The notes beneath the pieces are model-generated. The model worked only from the letters and a program-made list of their open reading frames with translations. It did no database searches and was not told where the DNA came from. The translations under genes were made by a program, and so were the position numbers. This document shows, one piece after another, positions 9,333-16,752 of a DNA stretch of 64,000 bases. Position 1 is the stretch's first letter. The number at the start of each line of letters is the position of its first letter. The DNA is from Clostridia bacterium (lineage in GTDB: Bacteria; Bacillota; Clostridia; Oscillospirales; CAG-382). The stretch is taken from assembly GCA_017429165.1 (NCBI GenBank), contig JAFRPL010000036.1:75848-139847 (forward strand), written 5' to 3'.

Positions 9333-9869
9333 TTGCTGCTCTTCGACTGGTTTCTTACGGCCTCTCTTTAATACATCATAGTGGATGACCGCCGCAATGA
9401 TCGAAGACGTGTTGAGTATTTCGCCTATAAGCGCGGGAATGCTGCTGTTCATTATGGCGTATACCATCCAGAGCTGCGAAGCAGGGAAGAGAGCGATACG
9501 CAGCCATTTTTCATTTTTGATGTTGTACGCCAGCGTATGTATTATCATTGCAAGGAGCGGAAACAGCGAAGAAATATCCTGCCAGGTCAGGATCGCAGTG
9601 GCCACTATGACTGCAAGATATATCACAGTGAACAGTACGTTCTTGAACCACGGTTCGTTTTCAAAATAGTAAAGCACGATCTTAGAGAGCGCGATAACGT
9701 TCATTATCGCTCCGGTATAACCGCCGAGCAAAAAATAGTGCAGCGTAAAAGAAGCGACCGCTATTATCTGAAAAATGATTATAAGTTTCTTTTTCGGCAT
9801 CAGGAACGAAAGGAACGACATCCCTGTACCGAAAAAACCGATGATCTGAGCGGCGATTTCCATAAGCAA
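9330..9869 (-). CDS. YgjV-like inner membrane protein
   Basis: A 179-residue polytopic membrane protein with about five to six hydrophobic segments; the first follows MEIAAQIIGFFGTGMSFLSF. The length, opening and general pattern resemble the YgjV (Imp-YgjV) family, whose function is unknown. The ATG at 9869 or the one two codons later could be the start. It converges on the his operon and has its own sigma-A promoter at 9920-9948. The C-terminus is basic and polar (KRGRKKPVEEQQ), probably cytoplasmic. Confidence 0.7.
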   Translation of the reverse strand: MLMEIAAQIIGFFGTGMSFLSFLMPKKKLIIIFQIIAVASFTLHYFLLGGYTGAIMNVIALSKIVLYYFENEPWFKNVLFTVIYLAVIVATAILTWQDISSLFPLLAMIIHTLAYNIKNEKWLRIALFPASQLWMVYAIMNSSIPALIGEILNTSSIIAAVIHYDVLKRGRKKPVEEQQ

Positions 9870-9919
9870 GCAACCCCAAAAACAGCGTCAAAACGGCGCA
9901 CGTGCCTTTTCACAAGCAT

Positions 9920-9948
9920 ATTATAGCATAATACAGCGGTACAGTCAA
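9920..9948 (-). promoter_or_regulatory. Promoter of the YgjV-like gene
   Basis: Read on the minus strand: TTGACT (9943-9948), a 17-base spacer and TATAAT (9920-9925). It is divergent from the promoter at 9992-10020. Confidence 0.8.
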
Positions 9949-9971
9949 CAAAAAAGATAACGTTTTTTTTG

Positions 9972-9985
9972 CACAATATATTGTG
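9972..9985. promoter_or_regulatory. Perfect 14-bp palindrome, possible operator
   Basis: CACAATATATTGTG reads identically on both strands. It lies 6 bases upstream of the -35 box of the phosphoribosyltransferase promoter and about 24 bases upstream of the -35 box of the divergent YgjV promoter, a position suited to a dimeric regulator. The protein that would bind is not known. Confidence 0.45.
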
Positions 9986-9991
9986 TTGCTA

Positions 9992-10020
9992 TTGACATTA
10001 TGATCAAAATATGGCATACT
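9992..10020 (+). promoter_or_regulatory. Promoter of the purine phosphoribosyltransferase operon
   Basis: TTGACA (9992-9997), a 17-base spacer and CATACT (10015-10020), with a leader of about 30 bases to the first gene. No riboswitch is seen in this leader. Confidence 0.75.
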
Positions 10021-10058
10021 GTGTAAGCAATAAACTATTATAAGATAGAAGGCACACC

Positions 10059-10628
10059 ATGAAGAAGAACACTCAAAAATACTACAAGACCGTGATAGCC
10101 GGCTGCACCCGCCGCCTGCCGATATGCCCGCTCAACGAAAAGCTTTCGATAGCCGGGTTCGTAATTTTCGGCGATCCCGAACTCACCGGCTGCTGCGCGC
10201 GCGACTTGCTCAAAATAGCGCCGGAATACGACTTTATCATCACCGCCGAATCCAAAGGCATCCCGCTCGCTTACGAGATGGCGCGCCAGCACGGCGACAA
10301 TAAATACTTCGTCGCACGCAAAGCCACCAAACTTTATATGGTAGATGTTTTCGAAGTCGCCGTCCGTTCCATCACGACCGACCACATACAGCATCTCTAT
10401 CTCGACGGCCCCGACGCCGCGGCTATGAAAGGCAAACGCATCCTTATTGTAGACGACGTCATTTCCACGGGCGAATCGCTTATAGCCCTTGAAAAACTCG
10501 TCACCGAGGCAGGCGGTATCATCTGCGGCAAGATGGCTATTCTTGCAGAAGGCGACGCAGCCAAGCGCGACGATATACTCTTCCTCGAAACGCTCCCGCT
10601 TTTCACTCCGGACGGCAAACCGCTTTAA
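10059..10628 (+). CDS. Adenine phosphoribosyltransferase-like protein
   Basis: Type I phosphoribosyltransferase of 189 residues, closest in pattern to adenine phosphoribosyltransferase, which makes AMP from adenine and PRPP in the cytoplasm. The PRPP motif ILIVDDVISTGESL is at about residues 128-141, and YDFIITAESKGIPLAYEMA matches the adenine-PRT region ahead of it. It is somewhat longer than classical Apt (about 170). The next gene is xpt, 15 bases on, which supports a purine salvage role. The exact base used is inferred. Confidence 0.78.
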   Translation: MKKNTQKYYKTVIAGCTRRLPICPLNEKLSIAGFVIFGDPELTGCCARDLLKIAPEYDFIITAESKGIPLAYEMARQHGDNKYFVARKATKLYMVDVFEVAVRSITTDHIQHLYLDGPDAAAMKGKRILIVDDVISTGESLIALEKLVTEAGGIICGKMAILAEGDAAKRDDILFLETLPLFTPDGKPL

Positions 10629-10643
10629 CGAGGAGGGATCACT

Positions 10644-11216
10644 GTGGAGCAGCTCAAAGAGAGGATCAGAAAAGACGGCAGGGTCATAGGTAACGATATC
10701 CTCAAAGTCGATTCATTCCTCAATCATCAAATAGACCCCGCGCTTACGGACGCCATCGGCGCCGAGTTTTATCGCCTGTTTTCCGCCGAAAAAGTGGACC
10801 GCGTGCTTACTATCGAAGCTTCCGGTATCGCCGCCGCAGTCATGACCGCCAAGTATTTCGGCTGCCCGCTGGTGTTCGCCAAGAAATCGAGGACCGTGAA
10901 CCAGTCGGCCAGCGTATATACATCTAAAGCGTTTTCTTTCACCCATAAGACCGAAAGCAACGTTATCGTTTCAAAAGAGTACATAAAACCAGGCGAAAAC
11001 GTTTTGATAATAGACGATTTCCTAGCAAACGGCTGCGCTCTTCGTGCGCTCAGAGATATCGTGCTGCAGGCAGGAGCTAACCCCGTGGGCGCCGGGATAA
11101 TTATAGAAAAAGCGTTCCAGCCGGGCGGCAAAGATCTTCGATCCGAAGGTCTGCGTATCGAATCCCTTGCTCGCATAAAAAGCATGAGCGAACAAAACGG
11201 TGTCGAATTCATCTGA
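10644..11216 (+). CDS. xpt: Xanthine phosphoribosyltransferase
   Basis: Salvages xanthine with PRPP to give XMP. The 190 residues, the start MEQLKERIRKDGRVIGNDILKVDSFL trimmed here to its family-typical MEQLKERI, and the PRPP motif VLIIDDFLANGCAL (about residues 120-133) match Xpt of Firmicutes. Translation starts at a GTG (10644), 6 bases after AGGAGGG. In many Firmicutes xpt is itself behind a guanine riboswitch; here the riboswitch lies downstream instead, ahead of the nucleoside transporter. Confidence 0.92.
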   Translation: MEQLKERIRKDGRVIGNDILKVDSFLNHQIDPALTDAIGAEFYRLFSAEKVDRVLTIEASGIAAAVMTAKYFGCPLVFAKKSRTVNQSASVYTSKAFSFTHKTESNVIVSKEYIKPGENVLIIDDFLANGCALRALRDIVLQAGANPVGAGIIIEKAFQPGGKDLRSEGLRIESLARIKSMSEQNGVEFI

Positions 11217-11319
11217 ACCGTAACTCATCCGGCGCATTTTTCTTATTGCTGTTATACTAATCACTTTTCCGCCGAGTATTGTGCGAAACGTAAAAAATGT
11301 TAAAAATGTCGTTCCGCTC

Positions 11320-11347
11320 TTGACTTTGTCGAAATTGCGCGTATAAT
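11320..11347 (+). promoter_or_regulatory. Promoter of the riboswitch-nucleoside importer operon
   Basis: TTGACT (11320-11325), a 16-base spacer and TATAAT (11342-11347). It lies just upstream of the purine riboswitch. Confidence 0.8.
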
Positions 11348-11373
11348 ATATTTATAATATCAATAATAGATTC

Positions 11374-11449
11374 CGTGCTTATATATCCTCTGAAATATGG
11401 TCAGAAAGTCTCTACCGGGCAGCCGTCAAATTGCCCGACTATAAGCGTG
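11374..11449 (+). promoter_or_regulatory. Purine (guanine-type) riboswitch aptamer
   Basis: Closing stem P1 is GCTTATA (11377-11383) with TATAAGC (11440-11446). P2 is TCTGA/TCAGA with loop AATATGG. The J2/3 segment GTCTCTACC precedes P3 GGGCA/TGCCC with its CCGTCAAA loop, and J3/1 is GACTATA. These are the conserved elements of the purine riboswitch. The specificity base equivalent to position 74 is C (11439), which selects guanine or hypoxanthine over adenine, and U51 is kept, arguing against the deoxyguanosine variant. It would repress the downstream nucleoside importer when guanine is plentiful. Confidence 0.92.
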
Positions 11450-11467
11450 TTTCTGTATTTTGCTTTT

Positions 11468-11503
11468 ACGGCGGGAACATGCATTCGTATCCCCGCCGTT
11501 TTT
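11468..11503 (+). terminator. Riboswitch-linked terminator
   Basis: Stem ACGGCGGG (11468-11475) with CCCGCCGT (11492-11499) and a run of five T. It lies about 20 bases after the aptamer and 56 bases before the first gene, as expected for transcription control by the guanine riboswitch. The antiterminator is not obvious by eye. Confidence 0.85.
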
Positions 11504-11558
11504 GTGTTTTAAATACAATAAACAATTAAATACATTAAAAACAAAAAAGGAGCAAACC

Positions 11559-12875
11559 ATGAAAAAGATCGTTTCTGCTATCCTCTGCCTTGCCCTGATT
11601 TGCGTAGCTTTCGTAGCCTGCGGGAATAACGAAAGCACCGAAGAAGGCCCTGCCGCTTACGGTTTCTCGGGCGAAAAAGAGCTCGCCGCTTCCGGCACTG
11701 TCGACACCACTGCCGCCGACATAACCATCACCGGCGACGTTTCTGCCGTCAAGATCGGCGTCATCCTCGTAGGCGACGACACAGAAGGCTACACCAAAGC
11801 CCACATGGACGGCATCAAAGCCGCCGCAGCTGCTCTCGGCATAGCCGACAGCCAGATCATCTGGAAGTATAAAATCGAAGAGACCGACGCTGTCACCGCC
11901 GCCGGCAACCAGCTCATCAACGAAGGCTGCACTTACATCTTCTCCAACTCATACGGTCATCAAAGCTATATGGCTGCTCTCGCACAGGCCAACCCCAACG
12001 TTCATTTCGTGGCTATGACCGGCGATACCGCTGCTGCCGCCAACCTCAGCAACTTCAGCAACGCGTTCACCGCCGTTTATGAATCCCGTTACGTTTCCGG
12101 TGTCATCGCCGGTCTCAAACTCAAGGAACTCATCGACGCCGGCAAAGTCGCCGACAAGAACAAAGACGGCGACAACATCCGCATCGGCTACGTCGGCGCT
12201 TATAACTACGCCGAAGTCGTTTCCGGCTACACCGCTTTCTATCTCGGACTCAAATCCGTCGTCAGCAACGTCGTTATGGACGTTTACTACACCTCTTCTT
12301 GGTTCGATTTCGATAAAGAAAAGGCCGCTGCCGAACTCCTTATAGATAAAGGTTGCATAATTATAGGCCAGCACGCCGACTCCGCCGGCGCTCCTACCGC
12401 TGTTCAGGAAGCCCACAACAAAGGCATCGAAGTCTACTCCGTCGGTTACAACGTCTCTATGCTCGACGCCTGCCCCGACGCGGCTCTCACTTCCGCTTCC
12501 AACAACTGGAAAGTCTATTATCAGTACGCCCTCGCCTGCGCCATCAACGGACAGGATATAGCCACCAACTGGGCTGCCGGTTACAAGAAAGACGCCGTTA
12601 ACGTTACCGAACTCGGCACTGCCTGCGCTGCCGGCACCGCCGCAGAAGTCGAAAAAGTCATCAACGACATCAAATCCGGCGCTGTCAAAGTGTTTGACAC
12701 TTCCAAATTCACCGTCGGCGGCAAGACCGTTGCCTGGGCTTACGCTTCCGACACCAACGGCGACTGGGTCAACGACGCCAACAACGTCGTTTCCGGCGGC
12801 CAGTTCCACGAGTCTTACGTACAGAGCGCTCCCGCGTTCTCGATCCGTATTGACGGTATAACCGAACTCAACTAA
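11559..12875 (+). CDS. BMP-family nucleoside-binding lipoprotein
   Basis: Extracellular substrate-binding protein of a nucleoside ABC importer. The ATG at 11559 follows AAAGGAG. A signal peptide leads to a lipobox FVAC with Cys21 as the lipidation site, followed by a Ser/Glu-rich linker. The mature part has the BMP (basic membrane protein) fold pattern, such as KIGVILVGDDTEGYTKAH and YVSGVIAGLKLKEL. The product is 438 residues. It is followed by one ATPase and two permease genes, the usual BMP set, and preceded by a guanine riboswitch, so uptake of purine nucleosides is likely. Confidence 0.93.
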   Translation: MKKIVSAILCLALICVAFVACGNNESTEEGPAAYGFSGEKELAASGTVDTTAADITITGDVSAVKIGVILVGDDTEGYTKAHMDGIKAAAAALGIADSQIIWKYKIEETDAVTAAGNQLINEGCTYIFSNSYGHQSYMAALAQANPNVHFVAMTGDTAAAANLSNFSNAFTAVYESRYVSGVIAGLKLKELIDAGKVADKNKDGDNIRIGYVGAYNYAEVVSGYTAFYLGLKSVVSNVVMDVYYTSSWFDFDKEKAAAELLIDKGCIIIGQHADSAGAPTAVQEAHNKGIEVYSVGYNVSMLDACPDAALTSASNNWKVYYQYALACAINGQDIATNWAAGYKKDAVNVTELGTACAAGTAAEVEKVINDIKSGAVKVFDTSKFTVGGKTVAWAYASDTNGDWVNDANNVVSGGQFHESYVQSAPAFSIRIDGITELN

Positions 12876-12894
12876 TCCATAGCAGTTGACCATA

Positions 12895-12926
12895 GAGTGA
12901 AGCCGCTTACATCAGCGGCTTCACTC
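12895..12926 (+). terminator. Intra-operon hairpin between binding protein and ATPase genes
   Basis: Perfect 13-bp stem GAGTGAAGCCGCT/AGCGGCTTCACTC with a 6-base loop, followed only by GTTTATGG. The weak T-run suggests partial termination or protection of the binding-protein message, which would give more binding protein than ATPase and permeases. Confidence 0.65.
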
Positions 12927-12957
12927 GTTTATGGATAATTTCATTCCGGAGGTTTCG

Positions 12958-14517
12958 ATGACACCTGAACGTTCTCCAGTAATACAGCTAAAAGGAATAA
13001 CCAAGCGATTCGGTAATAAAGTCGTCGCCAACGACGATATAACGATGGACATATACGAAGGCGAGATCCTTGCGCTGCTTGGCGAAAACGGCAGCGGCAA
13101 GACTACGCTCTTGAATATGCTTTCGGGCATTTATTATCCCGACAGCGGCGAGATCTATGTCCGCGGCGAACACGTTTCCATACGTTCCCCGCACGACGCA
13201 TATCTGCTCGGTATAGGCATGATACATCAGCATTTTAAGCTTGTAAACGTTTTTACCGCCGCCGAAAACATCATACTCGGGCTCGAGGAAGGCGCGGTGA
13301 TTGATCTCAAGACCGCAAAAAAGCGTATTCTTGAAATATGCAATGAATACGGATTCGAGATCGATCCTGACCAGAAGATATACGATATGTCCGTTTCGCA
13401 AAAGCAGACGCTCGAGATCGTCAAAGCGCTTTACCGCGGCGCCGACGTTCTTATACTCGACGAGCCCACCGCAGTCCTCACTCCGCAGGAGACCGAAAAG
13501 CTTTTTAACGTTATAAGGAATATGCGCAACGCCGGCAAGACGATCGTCATAATCACACATAAACTACAGGAAGTGCTCGAGATCTCCGACCGCGTCGCTA
13601 TCCTGCGCAAAGGCAAGTACATAGACAGCGTCCCAACCTCCGAAGCAACCGAGCTTTCACTCACTGAGATGATGGTCGGTCAGAAGGTCGAACTCAATAT
13701 CGACAGACCCGAACCCAAAAACTGCGAGCTGCGCCTTTCCGTAAGCGGGCTTTCGTGTAAAAACGCCGAAAACGTGGAAGTTTTAAAAGACGTTTCATTT
13801 AACGTGCTTTCGGGCGAGATTCTCGGCATTGCCGGTATTTCCGGCTGCGGACAGAAAGAACTGCTCGAATCGATAGCCGGTCTGCAAAAGCCCGAACCCG
13901 GCGCCGATATCGTTTATTATTCACCTGACGGAAAAACGGAATCGCTTATCGGGAAAACGCCTAAAAAGATCCGTGCAATGGGAGTTTCGCTGTCGTTCGT
14001 CCCCGAAGACCGCATAGGTATGGGGCTTGTCGGCAGCATGGGCATGGTCGACAATATGCTGCTCAAGACCTACAACCGCGGTGCCACGCCCCTTACAGAC
14101 AAAAAGCCTTCCAAACGGCTGGCCGAACAGATACGCGAAGATCTCGCGGTCGTGACGCCTTCTATAGGGACTCCCGTCCGCATGCTCTCCGGCGGCAACG
14201 TGCAGAAAGTGCTTGTCGGCAGGGAACTCTCCTCTTCGCCCACCGTGCTTATGACGGCTTACGCTGTCCGCGGACTCGACATAAATACGTCGTATGTCAT
14301 TTACCGTCTGCTCAACGAACAAAAAGAAAAAGGCGTAGCAGTGGTGTTCGTCGGCGAAGACCTTGACGTTCTGCTTGCGCTTTCCGACCGTATCCTTGTG
14401 CTTTGCGGCGGCAGAGTCAGCGGTATACTCGACGCGCGAACCGCGACCAAAGAACAGGTAGGTTACCTTATGACCAATATTCCGGAAGTGCAGGAGGCGC
14501 AGGATGAAAAACAGTAA
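12958..14517 (+). CDS. Nucleoside ABC importer ATPase (two ABC domains)
   Basis: Double ATPase of the BMP/sugar importer type, 519 residues from the chosen ATG at 12958, which has CCGGAGG 6 bases upstream. An in-frame ATG at 12931 has no such site and follows the hairpin directly. Domain 1 has Walker A GENGSGKTT (from about residue 42), a degenerate signature SVSQKQ and Walker B VLILDEPTAVLT. Domain 2 has a degenerate P-loop GISGCGQKE near residue 293 and LSGGNVQKV near 410. Known: in this family only one site hydrolyses ATP efficiently. The stop overlaps the next permease gene by 14 bases. Confidence 0.94.
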   Translation: MTPERSPVIQLKGITKRFGNKVVANDDITMDIYEGEILALLGENGSGKTTLLNMLSGIYYPDSGEIYVRGEHVSIRSPHDAYLLGIGMIHQHFKLVNVFTAAENIILGLEEGAVIDLKTAKKRILEICNEYGFEIDPDQKIYDMSVSQKQTLEIVKALYRGADVLILDEPTAVLTPQETEKLFNVIRNMRNAGKTIVIITHKLQEVLEISDRVAILRKGKYIDSVPTSEATELSLTEMMVGQKVELNIDRPEPKNCELRLSVSGLSCKNAENVEVLKDVSFNVLSGEILGIAGISGCGQKELLESIAGLQKPEPGADIVYYSPDGKTESLIGKTPKKIRAMGVSLSFVPEDRIGMGLVGSMGMVDNMLLKTYNRGATPLTDKKPSKRLAEQIREDLAVVTPSIGTPVRMLSGGNVQKVLVGRELSSSPTVLMTAYAVRGLDINTSYVIYRLLNEQKEKGVAVVFVGEDLDVLLALSDRILVLCGGRVSGILDARTATKEQVGYLMTNIPEVQEAQDEKQ

Positions 14518-15700
14518 AATCGCTCACGAACCGTTTTTTCACATCACCAAACGCCCTCCCATGTCCAGGCTTTCGGCATTTTCCATACGTATCGGCGCGT
14601 TTTTCGCCGCATTGATACTCAGCGCCGCATTCGTGCTGATAACCATAGGGATCGACCCCTGGACCTTTATCAAAACTATGATAAAAGGCGCGTTCGGCGT
14701 ACCCGGCGCGGAAAAAGCCGATTCGTTTTCCGCTTTTTGGAGCATATTTTCCAAGGACAGTTATTTCTGGATCACACTTAAGACCGCGTGCAAGCTGCTG
14801 CTCATCGCCGTGGCGCTCGCGCCTGCCTTCAAGATGCGCTTCTGGAACATAGGCGCCGAAGGTCAGCTACTCGCCGGAGGTATGGGGGCCGCATTCCTTA
14901 TGTTCAATTACGGAACGCTCCCCGTATATATCCTACTGCCGCTGATGCTGATCGTCAGTATCATCTGCGGCGCCGTATGGGCGGTCATCCCGGCGGTTTT
15001 CAAAGCCAAATTCAACACCAACGAAACGCTCTTCACACTTATGATGAACTATATAGCAATGAAGATCGTTGACTATTTCTATAATCTGTGGCGCGGTCCG
15101 ATGTCGGCTCTCGGTATGATCAATCCTTCCACCAACGCCGGATGGCTGCGCTCGATCTGGAGCGGCAAGGAAGCCGCCTGGTTCCGCAACGAAGACCTTA
15201 TATTTATGTTCGTGATCATACTTATAACGGTTCTTATGTATCTGTATCTCAAGTTCACCAAGCAAGGCTATGAGATCGCCGTCGTCGGCGATTCGCAAAA
15301 CACCGCCAAATACGCCGGAATCAGCGTCAACAAAGTCATGCTCCGTACAATGGCTATCTCCGGCGCAATATGCGGTTTATGCGGTTTCCTTTGCGTTTCT
15401 TCGCAAAGCCATACCATAACCTCAACGTTAGGCAACGGCTACGGTTTCACGGCGATAATAGTCGCGTGGCTTTCCAAATTCAACACCTTCGTCATGGTCG
15501 GTGTTTCTATCCTTATCGTTGCGCTGGAAAACGGTTCCATGCTTATGGCAAACACATACGGCGATCTTGGCTTTTCGCCTGCTTCCGCAAAAATAATCGT
15601 GGGCGTTATGCTGCTGCTCATTATCGGCTGTGAATTCTTCATCAACTACAAGCTGGCGTTCCGTTCACGCGCCGCTAAAAGGGAGGAGGTAACCGAATGA
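14504..15700 (+). CDS. Nucleoside ABC importer permease 1
   Basis: Integral membrane permease of 398 residues in the BPD_transp_2 family (YufP/NupP-like). It has about ten hydrophobic segments, a short cytoplasmic N-terminus and the family stretch FWNIGAEGQLLAGGMGAAF. It overlaps the ATPase gene by 14 bases and the second permease gene by 4. It should form the inner-membrane channel with the next product. Confidence 0.93.
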   Translation: MKNSKIAHEPFFHITKRPPMSRLSAFSIRIGAFFAALILSAAFVLITIGIDPWTFIKTMIKGAFGVPGAEKADSFSAFWSIFSKDSYFWITLKTACKLLLIAVALAPAFKMRFWNIGAEGQLLAGGMGAAFLMFNYGTLPVYILLPLMLIVSIICGAVWAVIPAVFKAKFNTNETLFTLMMNYIAMKIVDYFYNLWRGPMSALGMINPSTNAGWLRSIWSGKEAAWFRNEDLIFMFVIILITVLMYLYLKFTKQGYEIAVVGDSQNTAKYAGISVNKVMLRTMAISGAICGLCGFLCVSSQSHTITSTLGNGYGFTAIIVAWLSKFNTFVMVGVSILIVALENGSMLMANTYGDLGFSPASAKIIVGVMLLLIIGCEFFINYKLAFRSRAAKREEVTE

Positions 15701-16680
15701 TCATCTGGATCCAAAAAGCAATAGGATTCGCCGCGCTGATAACTCTCGCGGCACTCGGCGAGCTTCTCACCGAAAAATCCGGCGGCCTCAACTTAGGTAC
15801 TCCCGGCACTATGTGCGTCGGCGCTGCTACCGGCTTTATCGCGGCTTTCCGCTACTGCCAGGCCGCAGAAGAACCGAGCGTTATAGTTATACTCCTGTTA
15901 ACGCTGCTGGTTTCGTTCCTTTCCGCAATGCTCATAGGGCTGATCTACAGCTTCTTTACGGTCACATTGCGTATAAATCAAAACGTCGTAGGTCTCGTTC
16001 TCACCATTTTCGGGTGCGGCCTTGCGGAATTCTTATCCATTTATTTCGTTCAGTCTTCTTCCGGCAACGTTCGCTGCGACCCCGCGAACAGAGTATTCAC
16101 GGCGCTCATACCCTGGGTTTCGGAAAAACTCGGCGTCGTTTCGGATCTGCTGTTCTCATACGGATTCATGCTGTATGTCACTATCGCCATTGCAGTAGGC
16201 ATGCATCTGGTGTTCAATAAGACGCGCGTAGGGCTGAATCTGCGTGCCGTAGGCGAAAGCCCCGCCACCGCGGACGCAGCCGGTATAAACGTCACGCGCT
16301 ACAAATACGCAGCGTCCTGCATCGGCTCCGGCATAACCGGTCTTGCTGGTGTTTATTGCGTAATGGAATTCAAAAGCGGCGCCTGGGCGACCGCCGATAT
16401 CAGCACTATCCAGGCGTTCGGCTGGATGGCCGTGGCGCTCGTCATTTTCGCGGTCTGGAAACCGCTTAACTTACTCTGGGGCTCTCTCGTATTCGGCATT
16501 TGCTACTGGGCGTACCAGTACCTGCCCGGAATGCTCGGGATCAAAGTTTCCACCGACCTTGCCCAGATGCTTCCGTATATAATCACCATCATAGTGCTTA
16601 TAATAGTTTCGCTCGGCAAAAAGAAAGAAAACTTGGGCCCCGCCTCGCTCGGTATGACATATTTCAGGGAAGAGCGCTGA
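15697..16680 (+). CDS. Nucleoside ABC importer permease 2
   Basis: Second BPD_transp_2 permease, 327 residues (YufQ/NupQ-like). The opening LITLAALGELLTEKSGGLNL and the cytoplasmic loop LRAVGESPATADAAGINV are typical of BMP-linked permeases. It starts within the end of permease 1 (ATGA overlap) and closes the operon before a strong terminator. Confidence 0.93.
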   Translation: MIIWIQKAIGFAALITLAALGELLTEKSGGLNLGTPGTMCVGAATGFIAAFRYCQAAEEPSVIVILLLTLLVSFLSAMLIGLIYSFFTVTLRINQNVVGLVLTIFGCGLAEFLSIYFVQSSSGNVRCDPANRVFTALIPWVSEKLGVVSDLLFSYGFMLYVTIAIAVGMHLVFNKTRVGLNLRAVGESPATADAAGINVTRYKYAASCIGSGITGLAGVYCVMEFKSGAWATADISTIQAFGWMAVALVIFAVWKPLNLLWGSLVFGICYWAYQYLPGMLGIKVSTDLAQMLPYIITIIVLIIVSLGKKKENLGPASLGMTYFREER

Positions 16681-16691
16681 TTATTTGACTG

Positions 16692-16736
16692 AAAATTGCC
16701 CGTGATACTCAAAACGGTATCACGGGCAATTTTATC
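16692..16736. terminator. Terminator after the nucleoside importer operon
   Basis: Perfect 17-bp stem AAAATTGCCCGTGATAC/GTATCACGGGCAATTTT with an 8-base loop. It has T-rich ends on both strands, so it can also stop transcription of malQ arriving from the other side. Confidence 0.92.
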
Positions 16737-16752
16737 GCTTTTCTTTATAGAT

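Noticed and set aside
12931..12957. Earlier ATG for the nucleoside importer ATPase
   Set aside because: It sits 5 bases after a strong hairpin with no ribosome site, while the ATG at 12958 has CCGGAGG at proper spacing.
13900..14320. Second ABC domain of the nucleoside ATPase as a damaged gene
   Set aside because: Its P-loop and Walker B (LMTAYAVRGLD) are degenerate, but this is normal for the BMP/sugar importer double ATPases, and the frame is intact.
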